A model generated the notes under the pieces. It saw nothing but the letters and a program-made list of their open reading frames with translations, did not search any database and had not been told where the DNA came from. This document shows positions 28,533 to 38,489 of a stretch of DNA of 64,000 bases, piece by piece. The translations under genes were made by a program, and so were the position numbers. The stretch comes from Tritrichomonas musculus (Eukaryota; Parabasalia; Tritrichomonadida; Tritrichomonadidae): contig JAPFFF010000009.1 of assembly GCA_039105265.1 (NCBI GenBank), positions 496,001 to 560,000 of the forward strand, read 5' to 3'. Each line of letters begins with the position of its first letter. The first letter of the stretch is position 1.

Positions 28533-31500
28533 ATGAGTTCTCGTTATTACTATCAAAAAGATACCAAATCATTTGTTATTGAACAAATCAGGTATATCAA
28601 TAATGAACTTCAATTAAAACCTCGCTTATCAACATCTAAACCTTCTGACTATGATGTTAAACACTTCAAATCAATCTTAGAAAATTATCTAACTTCATTT
28701 GGCTTTAGAGAACATGAAGGTGATAGAATCAATGACATATCAATATTAGATTTCGTTAACAGAATGAAAAGAGAAGCAGAAGCAGAAGAACCAGAAGAAG
28801 AGGAGGAGGAAGAGGAACAATTTGAAGAAGAACAAGATGATGAACAACAACTAAAACAAAAACAAATCGAGAACAACATTAAAATAGCTCATGATGCACT
28901 AAACAAAGCCCTTCAATTAATCAAATCTGAAAATATATTATTGAGACCATTACCACCAAAGACAAACAAACAACCTCAACGATATGAAGACATTCGATTC
29001 AACAATGAAAATGCTGAATTAATTGAATACCTCAAAAAGTTTGGCTATAAAGGTGTTCATTCAAAACATGACTCATATTTCATAATCAATGAACCTGAGA
29101 ACTTTGATGAAGCCGTCGAAGCTTGCAGTCATTTTATTGATCAGTTCCCGAATGATAGTGAAAAGGTTGAACGATTAGATGAAGACAGCAAAGAACCGAT
29201 TAAAATATATTACAAAAACGGTGTATCATCAATTGAAGACATCAATGAATATTTGACTGAAACAGTGTTTAAACAAGAAGTGAAACCGTTCAAAATATAT
29301 TTTCAATTGACAGGCATATTTGAGATACCGCCGAAGAATGAAAACGAAAGATATACGTATGAGGCAAGTGAAATCAAATGGAAAAACTATAAATCATCAA
29401 TTCCGATAATAGTTAGAGAGAGTAAAGATATTGATAAAATTAAACTGTATATTGAATCAAAGATTCATGAATATGAAACCACTACTTCAAACATCAAATT
29501 ATGTATCGTTTGGTCAGTATCGTTTACAATCTCACGAGTTGTTAAGATAACAGGTAAGATTGATGATTTACCAAAAGAATTCATTAAAAATAAATATATC
29601 ATTATTGATAACGTTGATGATTGTTTGTGTTGGTATCGATTTCTTGCTTGCTGTTTGAATAAACAACTTATTGAAACACGAACATTTAAAATCTCCAACA
29701 GAACCGCAGCAGCAAAGAAAATATTATGTGAAGACCACGGAATAACTTATTCAACTAAACCTACAAAAGCAGCAAAACAATTAATAAACTCATTCAAAGG
29801 AATCACGATTGAAGAAATGAAAGAATCAGCGAAGAAGCATAACATTAATGTCAACATTTATGAATATGACAAAGAGAAACATATTTATGATTTACAGGAT
29901 CAATGGCATAACGTCGATGATGAAACAAAAACGTTTTCAGCTCTGTTGTATTCAAAGGATAAGATACTTCACATCATGTACATCATCAATGCTGAAGCAT
30001 TAACAAATATTCATATTTGTCCTCATTGTGGTTCATACATTCATAAAGGCCATGAACATATGGATAGATTCAACAGACATGTAGATAAATGTGAGAAGCT
30101 AGGAGGTAAATTCAAAAAGGATTTCATACCTTCACGAGAAGCTTTACCGTACTGCCCGCACATCTTAAACAATCCTGTTTATTTGTATTGTCTTTCATAT
30201 GAACTTGAATGGAAGCCAACAAAGCATTATATCACTTATGATTTTGAAACAATGGAGCAAAAGATTGAAAAGAAAGTCAGTGATAAATCTGTTATCAATT
30301 CTCGATTGATTCCTTTGAGTGTTTCATCATGTGTGAAGCTTGATAAAGGTTTGATAACAAAGAACTTTGATATACGAACAAATGAATTCATTGCCAAATG
30401 GATTGACTGGTTATTTGTTGTTGGCTGTGATGTATATGTTGATAAGTTGAATCATTTGAAATCATTCATCAAAGATAAATCGGAAGAAGAACTCAATAAA
30501 ATAGATACATCATTGAAAACAATAACAGTATTCGGTTTTAACTCATCACGTTTTGACTCAAACTTATTCAAAGAGCAATTGATTAAAAATCATTGGTCAA
30601 TCGATAGCGGAATGATTGGAACAGCTACATCACTGAAACAATTCATATTGAAATCATCAAAGTATCCTATTCGATTACGATTCATTGACGCACAAGCATT
30701 TGTTGCTGGAGGAACACTCAAACAGTTTGGAATCGATTTTGGCGGTATATCTAACAGTTCGAAAGGTGTATTTCCTTATGAAGCAATCAACAGCGAGAAT
30801 TATAATGAAGTGTTGTCAAAGAGTGAACCATTCAAATATGAAGACTTCTACAGTTATCTCAATCAAAAGAATCCATTAACAAAAGCTGATTATGAAGAGT
30901 ATTTGATTGATTCAAAGAGGTTTGCAACACGTTGGGATTATTTGTTATCATACAATGACAATGATGTTGAAATGATGATTAATCCTATTGACAACCTTAT
31001 TCAAATGAATGCTGAATATAAAGTTGATTTGATTAGCAATCTTTCATTGTCAAAGAACGCATCATGTATCAAATATGCTCTTGCTTACAAAGATTTCAAC
31101 CCGAAGAATGACTATGAAACCATAAACAAGATGAATACATTTAAGCCATTAATGAAATGGTGGATTAATAAATGTGATAACTATAGAAAGCAAGATGAGA
31201 AACACAACAAAATGAATCAAAATCAACGTGATATATCAAAATGTGTTAGTGAAAAAGATTTTGATGCTTTCATGAAATTGTATGAATCAAATGAAACAGG
31301 TAAATGTCATTTATGTGGTGAACACTTTACTTACAACAACAAACCGACACTTGACAGAATAGATAACAACAAAGGACATCAGATTGATAACTGTTTGTTG
31401 GCTTGTGCTGAATGTAATCGTTTGAGACAACGTGATGATGATAAGATAACAAGAACCAAAATACAATTGAAGAAATTCTGCAAACTTCATCACCTTCCGA

Positions 31501-33080
31501 CACTCATAACTGATGAAAAAGAATACTACAATTTGAGAGAGAACATAACGGGAGGATTATCAAATGTACTTCATCGAGTGAACATCAGAGGTCAAACATT
31601 AATCAATAAACTCAAATATGATGCCGTTAATGACAGAATCATCAGCTATGACACTTCAAACACTGTCTCTCATGTTGCTGGTATTGATTTCAATTCATTG
31701 TATCCTTCATCATTCAGTTCAGTAAAACATTCATTTAATCCTTATCACGGAGGAATCATGTACATGCCTGGTTCATTTATAAAACGATTTGATGTTTATG
31801 ATGAACAAGGAAACAAGAATGAAAAGGTTCTTAATACTGCAATGAATATCATTCAATCAAAGAAACGATTTGATGCAAACCCTGAGTTTATATTCAAAGC
31901 TGAAGTTAAATTGAGATGTCCAAAGAATAAAATTAATGATTTGATTAACTTTCCCCCTGTGTTTAGAAACATCAATATAATGAATGATGAACAAACGATT
32001 GGAAGTTATATGTACAAATACATGAAAGACAATAAACTGAATTCAGCAGATAAAGAAACAAGAAAGCTGACAATGTTGCTTGATACATGCGGTACATTTA
32101 TGACGTTCTCGAATTACCTTTTATGGTTTTTAATTGATCACGGACTTATCATTGATGACATTAAGAGCTTAAGTTTATATGAAGCTCATGACGGTTTTAA
32201 TCAATTTGTTTGCGAGTTTATGAAGAAGCGTCAAGATATATTGTCGGGAAAGGCACACGGAAACGAAAAGTTTTACAAGATTAGCATGAACGGATCTTAC
32301 GGATATGACGGTATGAATTCAGAGAACTTTAATAAAGTCAGAATTGTTGATAAAAATAAAGCCTTTCAATTGATTGCCTCCGATACTTATCGCAATGGAT
32401 GTAAATTGTCAAATGATTGTTATTTGATACAATCACAACCTCATTCATTCAAATGTAATACATGTCTTCAGGAATCATTTTGGACATTAGACAATGCGAA
32501 ATACTGGTATTTGACTTTCCTTTATGACTTTCTATACAAATGCATTGACATGAATAAGATTCATTTCAACTCGGTCGATACAGACAGCCTTTACATGTCA
32601 ATCGCTGGCGATATGAATAAACCGATTAATCAGCTGTTTGATTACGTCATCAAAGACAAAACATTTTATGACAAACACATTTATTCATTTATGCCAAATC
32701 CTGCAATCAATGATGTATATGATGAGAAAAAGATTCTCGGTTGTTGTGTAGAAAAGTTCGGAGCAAATCAAGTTGCTTTATGCGCTAAATGTTATACGAT
32801 ATGGTCAGATGATAGAACAATTTCATTAAAGCTCAAAGGTATATCATTGAAGAAGAACAACATCAAATCAAGTGATTATAAAGATGTCATCGACGGCCAG
32901 ACAGTAATGAAAGGAAAGAACATAAACCTTCAAATGAATTCACAACTGATGAGTAAGATAACTGTTATCAAAAATGCTTTAACAGCAGCTCATACAAAAA
33001 TGTTAGTGTTATCGAATCAGTGTTGTTGTCCCTACATTCACGGAATGAATGCATCAAAGTATTTCATTGAAAACCATTAA
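28533..33080 (+). CDS. Family B DNA polymerase with embedded HNH-like module (1,515 aa)
   Basis: Presumed protein-primed polymerase that copies the element. In order: acidic stretch (residues about 79-106); a Cys-containing segment DCLCWYRFLACC near 363, resembling the protease-like N-terminal module seen in many Polinton polymerases; a zinc-finger-like CPHCGSYIHKGHEH near 495; Exo I YDFETME (about 569), Exo II FGFNSSRFDSNLF (about 667), Exo III YNDNDVEM (about 807); an HNH-like block CHLCGEHF...TLDRIDNNKGH...CAECN (about 923-965); Pol A DFNSLYPS (about 1,051), Pol B MNGSYGY (about 1,252), Pol C DTDS (about 1,349). All motifs look intact. ATATCATAA precedes the ATG. Element D has the same architecture, element C does not. 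Confidence 0.93.
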   Translation: MSSRYYYQKDTKSFVIEQIRYINNELQLKPRLSTSKPSDYDVKHFKSILENYLTSFGFREHEGDRINDISILDFVNRMKREAEAEEPEEEEEEEEQFEEEQDDEQQLKQKQIENNIKIAHDALNKALQLIKSENILLRPLPPKTNKQPQRYEDIRFNNENAELIEYLKKFGYKGVHSKHDSYFIINEPENFDEAVEACSHFIDQFPNDSEKVERLDEDSKEPIKIYYKNGVSSIEDINEYLTETVFKQEVKPFKIYFQLTGIFEIPPKNENERYTYEASEIKWKNYKSSIPIIVRESKDIDKIKLYIESKIHEYETTTSNIKLCIVWSVSFTISRVVKITGKIDDLPKEFIKNKYIIIDNVDDCLCWYRFLACCLNKQLIETRTFKISNRTAAAKKILCEDHGITYSTKPTKAAKQLINSFKGITIEEMKESAKKHNINVNIYEYDKEKHIYDLQDQWHNVDDETKTFSALLYSKDKILHIMYIINAEALTNIHICPHCGSYIHKGHEHMDRFNRHVDKCEKLGGKFKKDFIPSREALPYCPHILNNPVYLYCLSYELEWKPTKHYITYDFETMEQKIEKKVSDKSVINSRLIPLSVSSCVKLDKGLITKNFDIRTNEFIAKWIDWLFVVGCDVYVDKLNHLKSFIKDKSEEELNKIDTSLKTITVFGFNSSRFDSNLFKEQLIKNHWSIDSGMIGTATSLKQFILKSSKYPIRLRFIDAQAFVAGGTLKQFGIDFGGISNSSKGVFPYEAINSENYNEVLSKSEPFKYEDFYSYLNQKNPLTKADYEEYLIDSKRFATRWDYLLSYNDNDVEMMINPIDNLIQMNAEYKVDLISNLSLSKNASCIKYALAYKDFNPKNDYETINKMNTFKPLMKWWINKCDNYRKQDEKHNKMNQNQRDISKCVSEKDFDAFMKLYESNETGKCHLCGEHFTYNNKPTLDRIDNNKGHQIDNCLLACAECNRLRQRDDDKITRTKIQLKKFCKLHHLPTLITDEKEYYNLRENITGGLSNVLHRVNIRGQTLINKLKYDAVNDRIISYDTSNTVSHVAGIDFNSLYPSSFSSVKHSFNPYHGGIMYMPGSFIKRFDVYDEQGNKNEKVLNTAMNIIQSKKRFDANPEFIFKAEVKLRCPKNKINDLINFPPVFRNINIMNDEQTIGSYMYKYMKDNKLNSADKETRKLTMLLDTCGTFMTFSNYLLWFLIDHGLIIDDIKSLSLYEAHDGFNQFVCEFMKKRQDILSGKAHGNEKFYKISMNGSYGYDGMNSENFNKVRIVDKNKAFQLIASDTYRNGCKLSNDCYLIQSQPHSFKCNTCLQESFWTLDNAKYWYLTFLYDFLYKCIDMNKIHFNSVDTDSLYMSIAGDMNKPINQLFDYVIKDKTFYDKHIYSFMPNPAINDVYDEKKILGCCVEKFGANQVALCAKCYTIWSDDRTISLKLKGISLKKNNIKSSDYKDVIDGQTVMKGKNINLQMNSQLMSKITVIKNALTAAHTKMLVLSNQCCCPYIHGMNASKYFIENH
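31297..31431 (+). other. HNH-endonuclease-like module inside the polymerase gene
   Basis: The encoded segment has the CxxC...DRID...GH...N...CxxCN order of HNH nucleases: CHLCGEHF, TLDRIDNNKGH, NCLLACAECN. It sits between the exonuclease and palm domains. The same block is in element D near 59,930-60,020. Activity is inferred from the motif only. Confidence 0.75.
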
Positions 33081-33115
33081 ACAATTAATTTGATGATTTT
33101 ATTTTAAAAAATCAT

Positions 33116-33128
33116 TTTTTTATTTTTG
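33116..33128 (+). promoter_or_regulatory. Putative Maverick promoter motif (TTTTATTTTTG)
   Basis: TTTTTTATTTTTG lies 6 bp upstream of a short plus-strand frame starting at 33,135. Same motif family as before the integrase and ATPase genes. Function inferred. Confidence 0.4.
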
Positions 33129-33134
33129 TTATAA

Positions 33135-33302
33135 ATGAGTCAACCAACCGGGCAGACACAAATTGAAACTGTTGAAGGGACTATGTCCCCTTTTGCTTCG
33201 CAAAATGAAGCCGAATTTGAACCATTAAAAGGATTTGAAAATGATTATGAGATTCAAACAACTTGTGTTTGTCATCAGAATCACTTTCAATTGATATTCT
33301 AG
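33135..33302 (+). CDS. Short frame after the polymerase gene (55 aa), possibly a remnant
   Basis: Begins MSQPTGQTQIETVEGTM behind a promoter-like motif and contains, near 33,178-33,210, two adjacent perfect hairpins (GGGACTATGTCCC and TTTTGCTTCGCAAAA). It overlaps the 3' end of the convergent 330-aa gene. Its place beside the 330-aa gene corresponds to that of the 764-aa gene in element A, so it may be a leftover of that gene and not a functional one. Confidence 0.35.
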   Translation: MSQPTGQTQIETVEGTMSPFASQNEAEFEPLKGFENDYEIQTTCVCHQNHFQLIF

Positions 33303-34173
33303 AGTTTGATAAATCTATTTCTTTGTTTCTGATTGCGGCACTAGGATTGAATACAGGTATTTTATCCGGATTTGGATATAGTTCTTCTGATGTAGGTTTA
33401 TAATCATAAAGTATTTTAAAGTTATATTGCTTTTTGTTTGGATTAACAAATTTGATAACAGGTTGTTGAACAGGTGGCTCAATATATTTCTTATGAGGAG
33501 GAACGAATTTGATAATAGTTTCTTCAACAGGTTGTGGTTGAATGTATTGCTGGATTGGTGATTGTTGGACTTGTGGAAAAGGAGATGTTGCAGTGTTTGC
33601 AAACTTATTTGTTTGTGGAGGTGATTTGAAAGGAGATGTCCCGAAATCTTTCATATACGGTGATGTAGTTGCGTCAGCAAAGAGCATCGGTTTCTTTGTT
33701 TGTGGTGGTGTTTGTGGAGGTGAATTGATAACAGGTATTGTTTGTGATTGTTGATTAAATTGATTCATTTGTGGCGGTGGTGGTTGATTTCCGAAACGAA
33801 CATGTTTCGTCTTCTGGTATTCATCTTGCATATCATCGATATACTGGTCTCGGTTAACATATTGATAATCTTGAAGCTTTCTTTTCAAACGAAAATCATT
33901 ATGTTCCTGTTGTTCATTTAATACCAAGTTATTTGTTTGTCTTTGGTAATCCAATAAATCAGTTCTTGGATGTAATTGAGTCCTCAATACATTAGCTTGT
34001 GTTTGATATAATTGTGCATTTGCATTTCCAATCTGTTGTACTTCATATGCTTGTTGATTTATCTCACGTGCCCGTTCACGAGCTCTCTGTCGTTGTTTAC
34101 GTCTTGCTTTTATGTGTTCTTCTCTCTCGATTTGTTCCTTTGTTTTAAACAAATTACCGAGATTATTAAACAT
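33181..34173 (-). CDS. Maverick protein, Gln/Pro-rich (330 aa)
   Basis: The N-terminal third is strongly basic and helical (KTKEQIEREEHIKARRKQRQ), the middle Gln/Asn/Pro-rich with repeated SPPQT and TSPF motifs, and the end contains repeated IKFV-P-KK-Y segments. It sits where element A has its 372-aa protein, next to the 116-aa gene; only a short C-terminal patch looks shared. The basic helix could bind DNA and the disordered body could be a scaffold or core protein. Function unknown. Confidence 0.65.
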   Translation of the reverse strand: MFNNLGNLFKTKEQIEREEHIKARRKQRQRARERAREINQQAYEVQQIGNANAQLYQTQANVLRTQLHPRTDLLDYQRQTNNLVLNEQQEHNDFRLKRKLQDYQYVNRDQYIDDMQDEYQKTKHVRFGNQPPPPQMNQFNQQSQTIPVINSPPQTPPQTKKPMLFADATTSPYMKDFGTSPFKSPPQTNKFANTATSPFPQVQQSPIQQYIQPQPVEETIIKFVPPHKKYIEPPVQQPVIKFVNPNKKQYNFKILYDYKPTSEELYPNPDKIPVFNPSAAIRNKEIDLSNSRISIESDSDDKHKLFESHNHFQILLMVQIRLHFAKQKGT

Positions 34174-34186
34174 ATTCTTTGATACT

Positions 34187-34537
34187 TCAATAAATTAATA
34201 AACAACTGAATATAAATGATTCAGGTTCAATAACGTTTCCCTTCATGTCTGTGAACCATAACCTGTATTCTTTCTTTGTGTTGTTCAGACATTCATATTT
34301 ACGGTATTTGGTTTGTCTTCTGTTAGCAAGCATTATGAAATGGTCGCAGAAAGGCATGAATTCAACTATATCTGAATGAACCATTAAATCACCGACAATA
34401 TGTTGATTGACAACAGCCCCGCAATACTGAACAACAATGTACTTCTTGTTGCGACTATAAACGAAATCATCAGGAAGATTAAAATCTTTTGTTTGTGTGT
34501 GATAGTATCGTTTTGTGATTGGTTGTTTAGCTTTCAT
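34187..34537 (-). CDS. Small conserved Maverick protein (116 aa), copy in element B
   Basis: Differs from the element A protein (4,280-4,630) at only two or three residues, while flanking genes are less alike, so this gene is under strong constraint or was exchanged recently. Same RLWFTDMKGNVIEPESF end. It overlaps the integrase start by 11 bp as in A. Confidence 0.75.
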   Translation of the reverse strand: MKAKQPITKRYYHTQTKDFNLPDDFVYSRNKKYIVVQYCGAVVNQHIVGDLMVHSDIVEFMPFCDHFIMLANRRQTKYRKYECLNNTKKEYRLWFTDMKGNVIEPESFIFSCLLIY

Positions 34538-35642
34538 TTTGCGTTTTATAAGTCAAAAAGAATATTTTATAATCATCATTCAAAGCATCTATTGATGAAC
34601 AAACATATTTTGTGTACATGATTGGAACTGTTATTATTGTTTTGTTCTTCAGTGTTTTGTTAGTTTGACGCAAAGGATTTAATAGTTTACATTTAACGTT
34701 TCCTGATTCATAACAAATGAATTCAGCAAGTTCATTGAATACTCTTCTTCGCTTTTCATGTTTCTTTTCTGTTTTTCCGTAATCGGTGTGAATGAGTATT
34801 ATATTTTTGGGCTTGTATGACAGAAGACCTTTAAATCGTTGTTTTTGTTGAATCTCTTTCAATTGCATTGATTTCGCTCTTATGTACTGCCATTCAAGGT
34901 CGCGGTCGTCTTGCATCTGTTGAGGTGTTAGATAAATGTATTTTGATTGTCGTTTGTCAAGGTATTCATCGGTTTCTTCATCAAATGATGTGTATAAAGG
35001 ATTCAATAAACGATGAGATGAATGAGGTGTGTTATTGTACCATTTAACCGTTTGTTGTATCAATACATTGTTTGTCATTCGTTGTTGTGACTGACCGAAA
35101 GCGTTTCGTAATGTTCTGATTACTGCATCAACACATTTATGTGCGTTCGTGAAATGTGAATCATCAATGATTAACTTTATTTTGTTAGGAGCTTTGAATT
35201 TAATTGACGGTTTGTTTGATTGGTATCTTTCTTCACCGTTGCAATAACTTTTGAATGCATTTGATATAAAAGCCGGTTCACCGTCACATTTAATTGTTTC
35301 GATTCTGATATTCCTTTTATTAACTAGTTTATCAATTACTTTGATTATAGTTAACTCCGTTCTGTCAGCAATCGGTTCAACAATTAAGTATTTCGTGTTT
35401 ACATTGATTATTACTAAATAAGCTTTGTTTAATGCAAACATTATATCCATTTCCCAACAATGAGGCTCAAATGAGAAGTCAGGTTTTGATAGTTTCTTTA
35501 CTGTTTTCAATCGGAAATCCGGTATGTATGGCTCGGTTTTAATGTTTGTGTCTTTGATGTATTTGTATTTAGATTTGAAAGGATAATTAATTGATTCTTT
35601 GTAGCTGCGTGTACTCGCTGTGTCTTCGATGTATTCATTCAT
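34527..35642 (-). CDS. Maverick integrase (371 aa)
   Basis: Same protein as in element A, about 95% identical by eye, with catalytic-core segments EMDIMF, KCDGEPAFIS and VDAVIRTLRNAFG. Near the N-terminus it has a 13-residue insert (YIEDTASTRSYKE) encoded by DNA resembling the GC-rich hairpins found elsewhere. As B made a clean 6-bp duplication and has identical TIRs, this integrase, or one like it, was active recently. A TTTATTTTTGCG motif lies upstream of the ATG. Confidence 0.92.
   Translation of the reverse strand: MNEYIEDTASTRSYKESINYPFKSKYKYIKDTNIKTEPYIPDFRLKTVKKLSKPDFSFEPHCWEMDIMFALNKAYLVIINVNTKYLIVEPIADRTELTIIKVIDKLVNKRNIRIETIKCDGEPAFISNAFKSYCNGEERYQSNKPSIKFKAPNKIKLIIDDSHFTNAHKCVDAVIRTLRNAFGQSQQRMTNNVLIQQTVKWYNNTPHSSHRLLNPLYTSFDEETDEYLDKRQSKYIYLTPQQMQDDRDLEWQYIRAKSMQLKEIQQKQRFKGLLSYKPKNIILIHTDYGKTEKKHEKRRRVFNELAEFICYESGNVKCKLLNPLRQTNKTLKNKTIITVPIMYTKYVCSSIDALNDDYKIFFLTYKTQNES
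35602..35640. repeat. Hairpin-type micro-insertion in the integrase gene of B
   Basis: AGCTGCGTGTACTCGCTG resembles the first hairpin of the twin-hairpin units at 25,363 and 44,401 (AGCTGCGA...CTCGCTG). The corresponding bases are absent from the element A integrase gene, so it is an insertion that keeps the frame. Confidence 0.6.
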
Positions 35643-35648
35643 TTTGAT

Positions 35649-35660
35649 CGCAAAAATAAA
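35649..35660 (-). promoter_or_regulatory. Putative Maverick promoter motif (TTTATTTTTGCG)
   Basis: Identical to the motif before the element A integrase, at nearly the same distance from the ATG, although flanking non-coding sequence has diverged. Conservation suggests function. Confidence 0.5.
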
Positions 35661-35765
35661 AGACTAAAATGAAGCCTTTTTGTTTTGAAAAACAGTCAAA
35701 GAATCACAAAAATGAAAAGAGATATAGAAAGGGGTAATTTTAACCTTCAATCGAAATCAGTTTAT

Positions 35766-37634
35766 TTATTCATTAGCTTGCGAACCTTTTGGCGTTTCAT
35801 CATCAACGTATTCTAAACCTTCGAGTGACAGCCTAAAATAGGTGTCACGGCACAAACATAACTGACAGGGGGGTGGATGAACTGTACCTTCTTCATTTAC
35901 ATTATAATATGTATCGTTCACACCTGTGTGAATTGGTTGACCGTTGATTTGAATTTGAACATTACCAAAACCTCCGTCTAAACCATCATAACAATAACCT
36001 GCAGATGATCTTTCAGTTTGAATATTGAATACAAATGATGTTGCATCAGACAAAGTGTTTTTGTATCGATTACCTCGTGAGTCATTCTTTGGCATAGTAA
36101 ATGAATCTTCAAATTCCTTTGTACATTGTAATGTAATTGCGTCTAAATCACCGGCAGTCAATTGATTCTCAAAGAATCTTGCACCGATGGTATCTACATT
36201 CTCGTCAGGGAAGTTCTTACCGCCTATGTTCAAATAACAGTTTTGATAAACAGGGTTTTCAAATACAGTCAGATCATTATGATGCTTTGGAAACAGAACT
36301 GATATCGTTGTAACGTTAATCAAAGGTATGTTCAATGTTGATTTGATTCCGTTTGCGGCGGCAGCAATCGGAAATGCATGATAATCAACCTTCTGTGAAG
36401 GAATGATTAAACCTTCTCGTAAAATGTTTTCAATTCCTTGACGTGTTGCTTCACAAACACCGTAGCCCTGCATGTTTGATTTGCAAAGAGTGATTGTCAT
36501 TTGATTGCAGGTCAATGTTGCAACACCGTTTGAATATTCAATGTCTTTATGTTTTGTTTCTAAGATTTTAACAACATCGCCCGGTGCTAACGGAGCATCG
36601 GGATTAGCTGATGCAATCATTTCTGCAAACGTTCCTTTATTAACATCAGACTCTTTCACATGAAACTTCTCATAATCATCAGTTGTGTAATGAAATACAA
36701 CTTCTTTTGGTGTTTCATCTTCCTCAACAGGATTACCGGCATGTATTCTTTGATATTTGATTGTAAGTGTTTGATCAAACACGGAAGGAATGGTTGCTTC
36801 ATTACCGATTTGTGTGAATTGACGTTTAAGTTTACCGCGAACCTTTAAATCACGAAGTTTATCTAATGATTCAGCAGAAACAGATTCATCATCTTCGAGA
36901 AATGCTTTTGTTTCAGCAACTACATACGGATCAATAACAGCCCAAACAAGACCGGCGGGGCTGACTTGAAAACGAATTGATAAATCACCGATGATTCCGT
37001 TAGGGAATAAATCAAATGCCTGTAATGCTAGTAAGTCATCAAACGGAAGGTTTAAATCAAATTCAACTTGTGCTCTTCCGTTCTCTTTGAAATTCATCAG
37101 ATTTACATACGTTCCTGCCATTGTTTGTGAATATTGACTTACATTTTCCCATAAAGAATGAACGAATCTACGTCTTTTCTTTTCTGTTTCTGGTTTAAGT
37201 GCAGAATATAAGAAACCTTCACGAACACATTCATTCTGTTGATATCCGACATTAACATTATTATGTAGAATCTCTAAACGATCGAACAACTGATTTGATG
37301 ATTTGAAACCGACAAACAGTTTGTAGAAGTGTTGAGGGTCTTCAATGGTTCGCAATTTATCAAGATCGGTATTCAACTGTAAATCTAGTTTGACATGAAA
37401 TGTTAGAAATCCTTTGTCAACATCACTTATGAAATGATCAGGATGAGTTAAACTGATTTGTGAGTATTGACCTGCTGTAAACGGTGCGGGCTGATCATGA
37501 CAGTCAACAGTTCTGAATGAAAATGAACGTGTTCCGTCATTAACGTTAATCATGTGACGCATCTCTTCAAATGCATGCAATACATTTCCTGTTTCGATTT
37601 GATGGTTATGTGATCTCTCATTACGATATAACAT
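35766..37634 (-). CDS. Major capsid protein, double jelly-roll type (622 aa)
   Basis: Collinear with the element A MCP, with the same N- and C-termini and roughly three quarters identity by eye outside a variable middle. The middle (residues about 285-370) lacks A's Pro-rich repeat. It instead carries a loop (TLTIKYQRIHAGN, then HYTTDDYEKFHVKESDVN) that resembles the loop of the C protein (TLHIKYQRMHNNK, HYTDAEFDKYQVDKSLVN). B and C thus share a loop type that A does not, although A and B are otherwise closer. The pVI-like gene diverges from it. Confidence 0.88.
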   Translation of the reverse strand: MLYRNERSHNHQIETGNVLHAFEEMRHMINVNDGTRSFSFRTVDCHDQPAPFTAGQYSQISLTHPDHFISDVDKGFLTFHVKLDLQLNTDLDKLRTIEDPQHFYKLFVGFKSSNQLFDRLEILHNNVNVGYQQNECVREGFLYSALKPETEKKRRRFVHSLWENVSQYSQTMAGTYVNLMNFKENGRAQVEFDLNLPFDDLLALQAFDLFPNGIIGDLSIRFQVSPAGLVWAVIDPYVVAETKAFLEDDESVSAESLDKLRDLKVRGKLKRQFTQIGNEATIPSVFDQTLTIKYQRIHAGNPVEEDETPKEVVFHYTTDDYEKFHVKESDVNKGTFAEMIASANPDAPLAPGDVVKILETKHKDIEYSNGVATLTCNQMTITLCKSNMQGYGVCEATRQGIENILREGLIIPSQKVDYHAFPIAAAANGIKSTLNIPLINVTTISVLFPKHHNDLTVFENPVYQNCYLNIGGKNFPDENVDTIGARFFENQLTAGDLDAITLQCTKEFEDSFTMPKNDSRGNRYKNTLSDATSFVFNIQTERSSAGYCYDGLDGGFGNVQIQINGQPIHTGVNDTYYNVNEEGTVHPPPCQLCLCRDTYFRLSLEGLEYVDDETPKGSQANE

Positions 37635-37686
37635 TTATGATTTAATAAAAAGAATCAATATATTATCTCTTTTATTTACTCTTAAA

Positions 37687-37938
37687 ATGGGTATAGGCAT
37701 ATTCAATAAGATAAAGAACGGTTTCAAGAAGTTCGGAAACAAAATCAAAGATGTAGCAACAAAGATTGTTGATAACATCCCTAAAGTCGTTGATGTCGGA
37801 AAACAGATTATCGATAAAGTTAAACCGATAACGAAATTCATTCCAGGCGTCGGTCAAGTGATTGACACTATTGATACAGGTTTAAGTATGGCAGGCCGAG
37901 TTGGAACGGTTGGTAAGTCAATATTAGATAAAGTTTAA
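37687..37938 (+). CDS. Small amphipathic, pVI-like minor capsid peptide (83 aa)
   Basis: MGIGIFNKIKNGFKKFGNKI then PKVVDVGKQIIDKVKPITKFIPGVGQVIDTID: same plan as the element A peptide, with amphipathic basic helices around a Gly/Pro hinge. Paired divergently with the MCP gene. A membrane-disrupting minor capsid role is inferred by analogy. Confidence 0.75.
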   Translation: MGIGIFNKIKNGFKKFGNKIKDVATKIVDNIPKVVDVGKQIIDKVKPITKFIPGVGQVIDTIDTGLSMAGRVGTVGKSILDKV

Positions 37939-37970
37939 TGATATCTATAAACGTTTTATCATAAACTCAA

Positions 37971-38477
37971 ATGAATGAAAACATTAATGAACTTAAAATA
38001 ATAAACGAAAACATAAATGAATCAAAAGTGTTTAAATCAGTTGAAGAGTTCAATTTGTTCTATCAAAAGAATATTGATCAAATGAAATCACAAACTACTA
38101 ACTATTTGAACAAGATTTATAAAATCATCACTAATGACGGCAATGAATACAAAATCACTAAACGTAATTGCAAAGACGGTAATCGATGTTCAGGAGACAT
38201 TTATTTGAAGAAAGTCGGGAATACAATCACTAAAACACTCGAGAATGACAATATCACCGCTGATATTATTATGCTAAGAGAAACAGTTGATGCAATATCT
38301 TCCAAGACCGATGAACTTCGCGATTTGTTTGACAGTAAGTTGATTCACGTTGATATCATCATTAAACAGCTCATCGATAAAAATAAAATACTTGAAGAAC
38401 ATATAAATAAGCTTTCAAATGTTGTTGATCAGCAATCAAAAGTCATTAATGAATATGTACTCAGTCAAGCTTCGTAG
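37971..38477 (+). CDS. Coiled-coil protein with conserved N-terminal module (168 aa)
   Basis: Homologue of the 158-aa protein of A, nearly identical over the first 95 residues (FNLFYQKNIDQMK, KITKRNCKDGNR). The coiled-coil part is longer, with an extra segment (ETVDAISSKTDELRDLFD), and the tail differs because of a short GC-richer insertion near 38,464-38,490. Follows the pVI-like gene by 33 bp. Function unknown. Confidence 0.7.
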   Translation: MNENINELKIINENINESKVFKSVEEFNLFYQKNIDQMKSQTTNYLNKIYKIITNDGNEYKITKRNCKDGNRCSGDIYLKKVGNTITKTLENDNITADIIMLRETVDAISSKTDELRDLFDSKLIHVDIIIKQLIDKNKILEEHINKLSNVVDQQSKVINEYVLSQAS

Positions 38478-38489
38478 GTCTCCGCCTTA

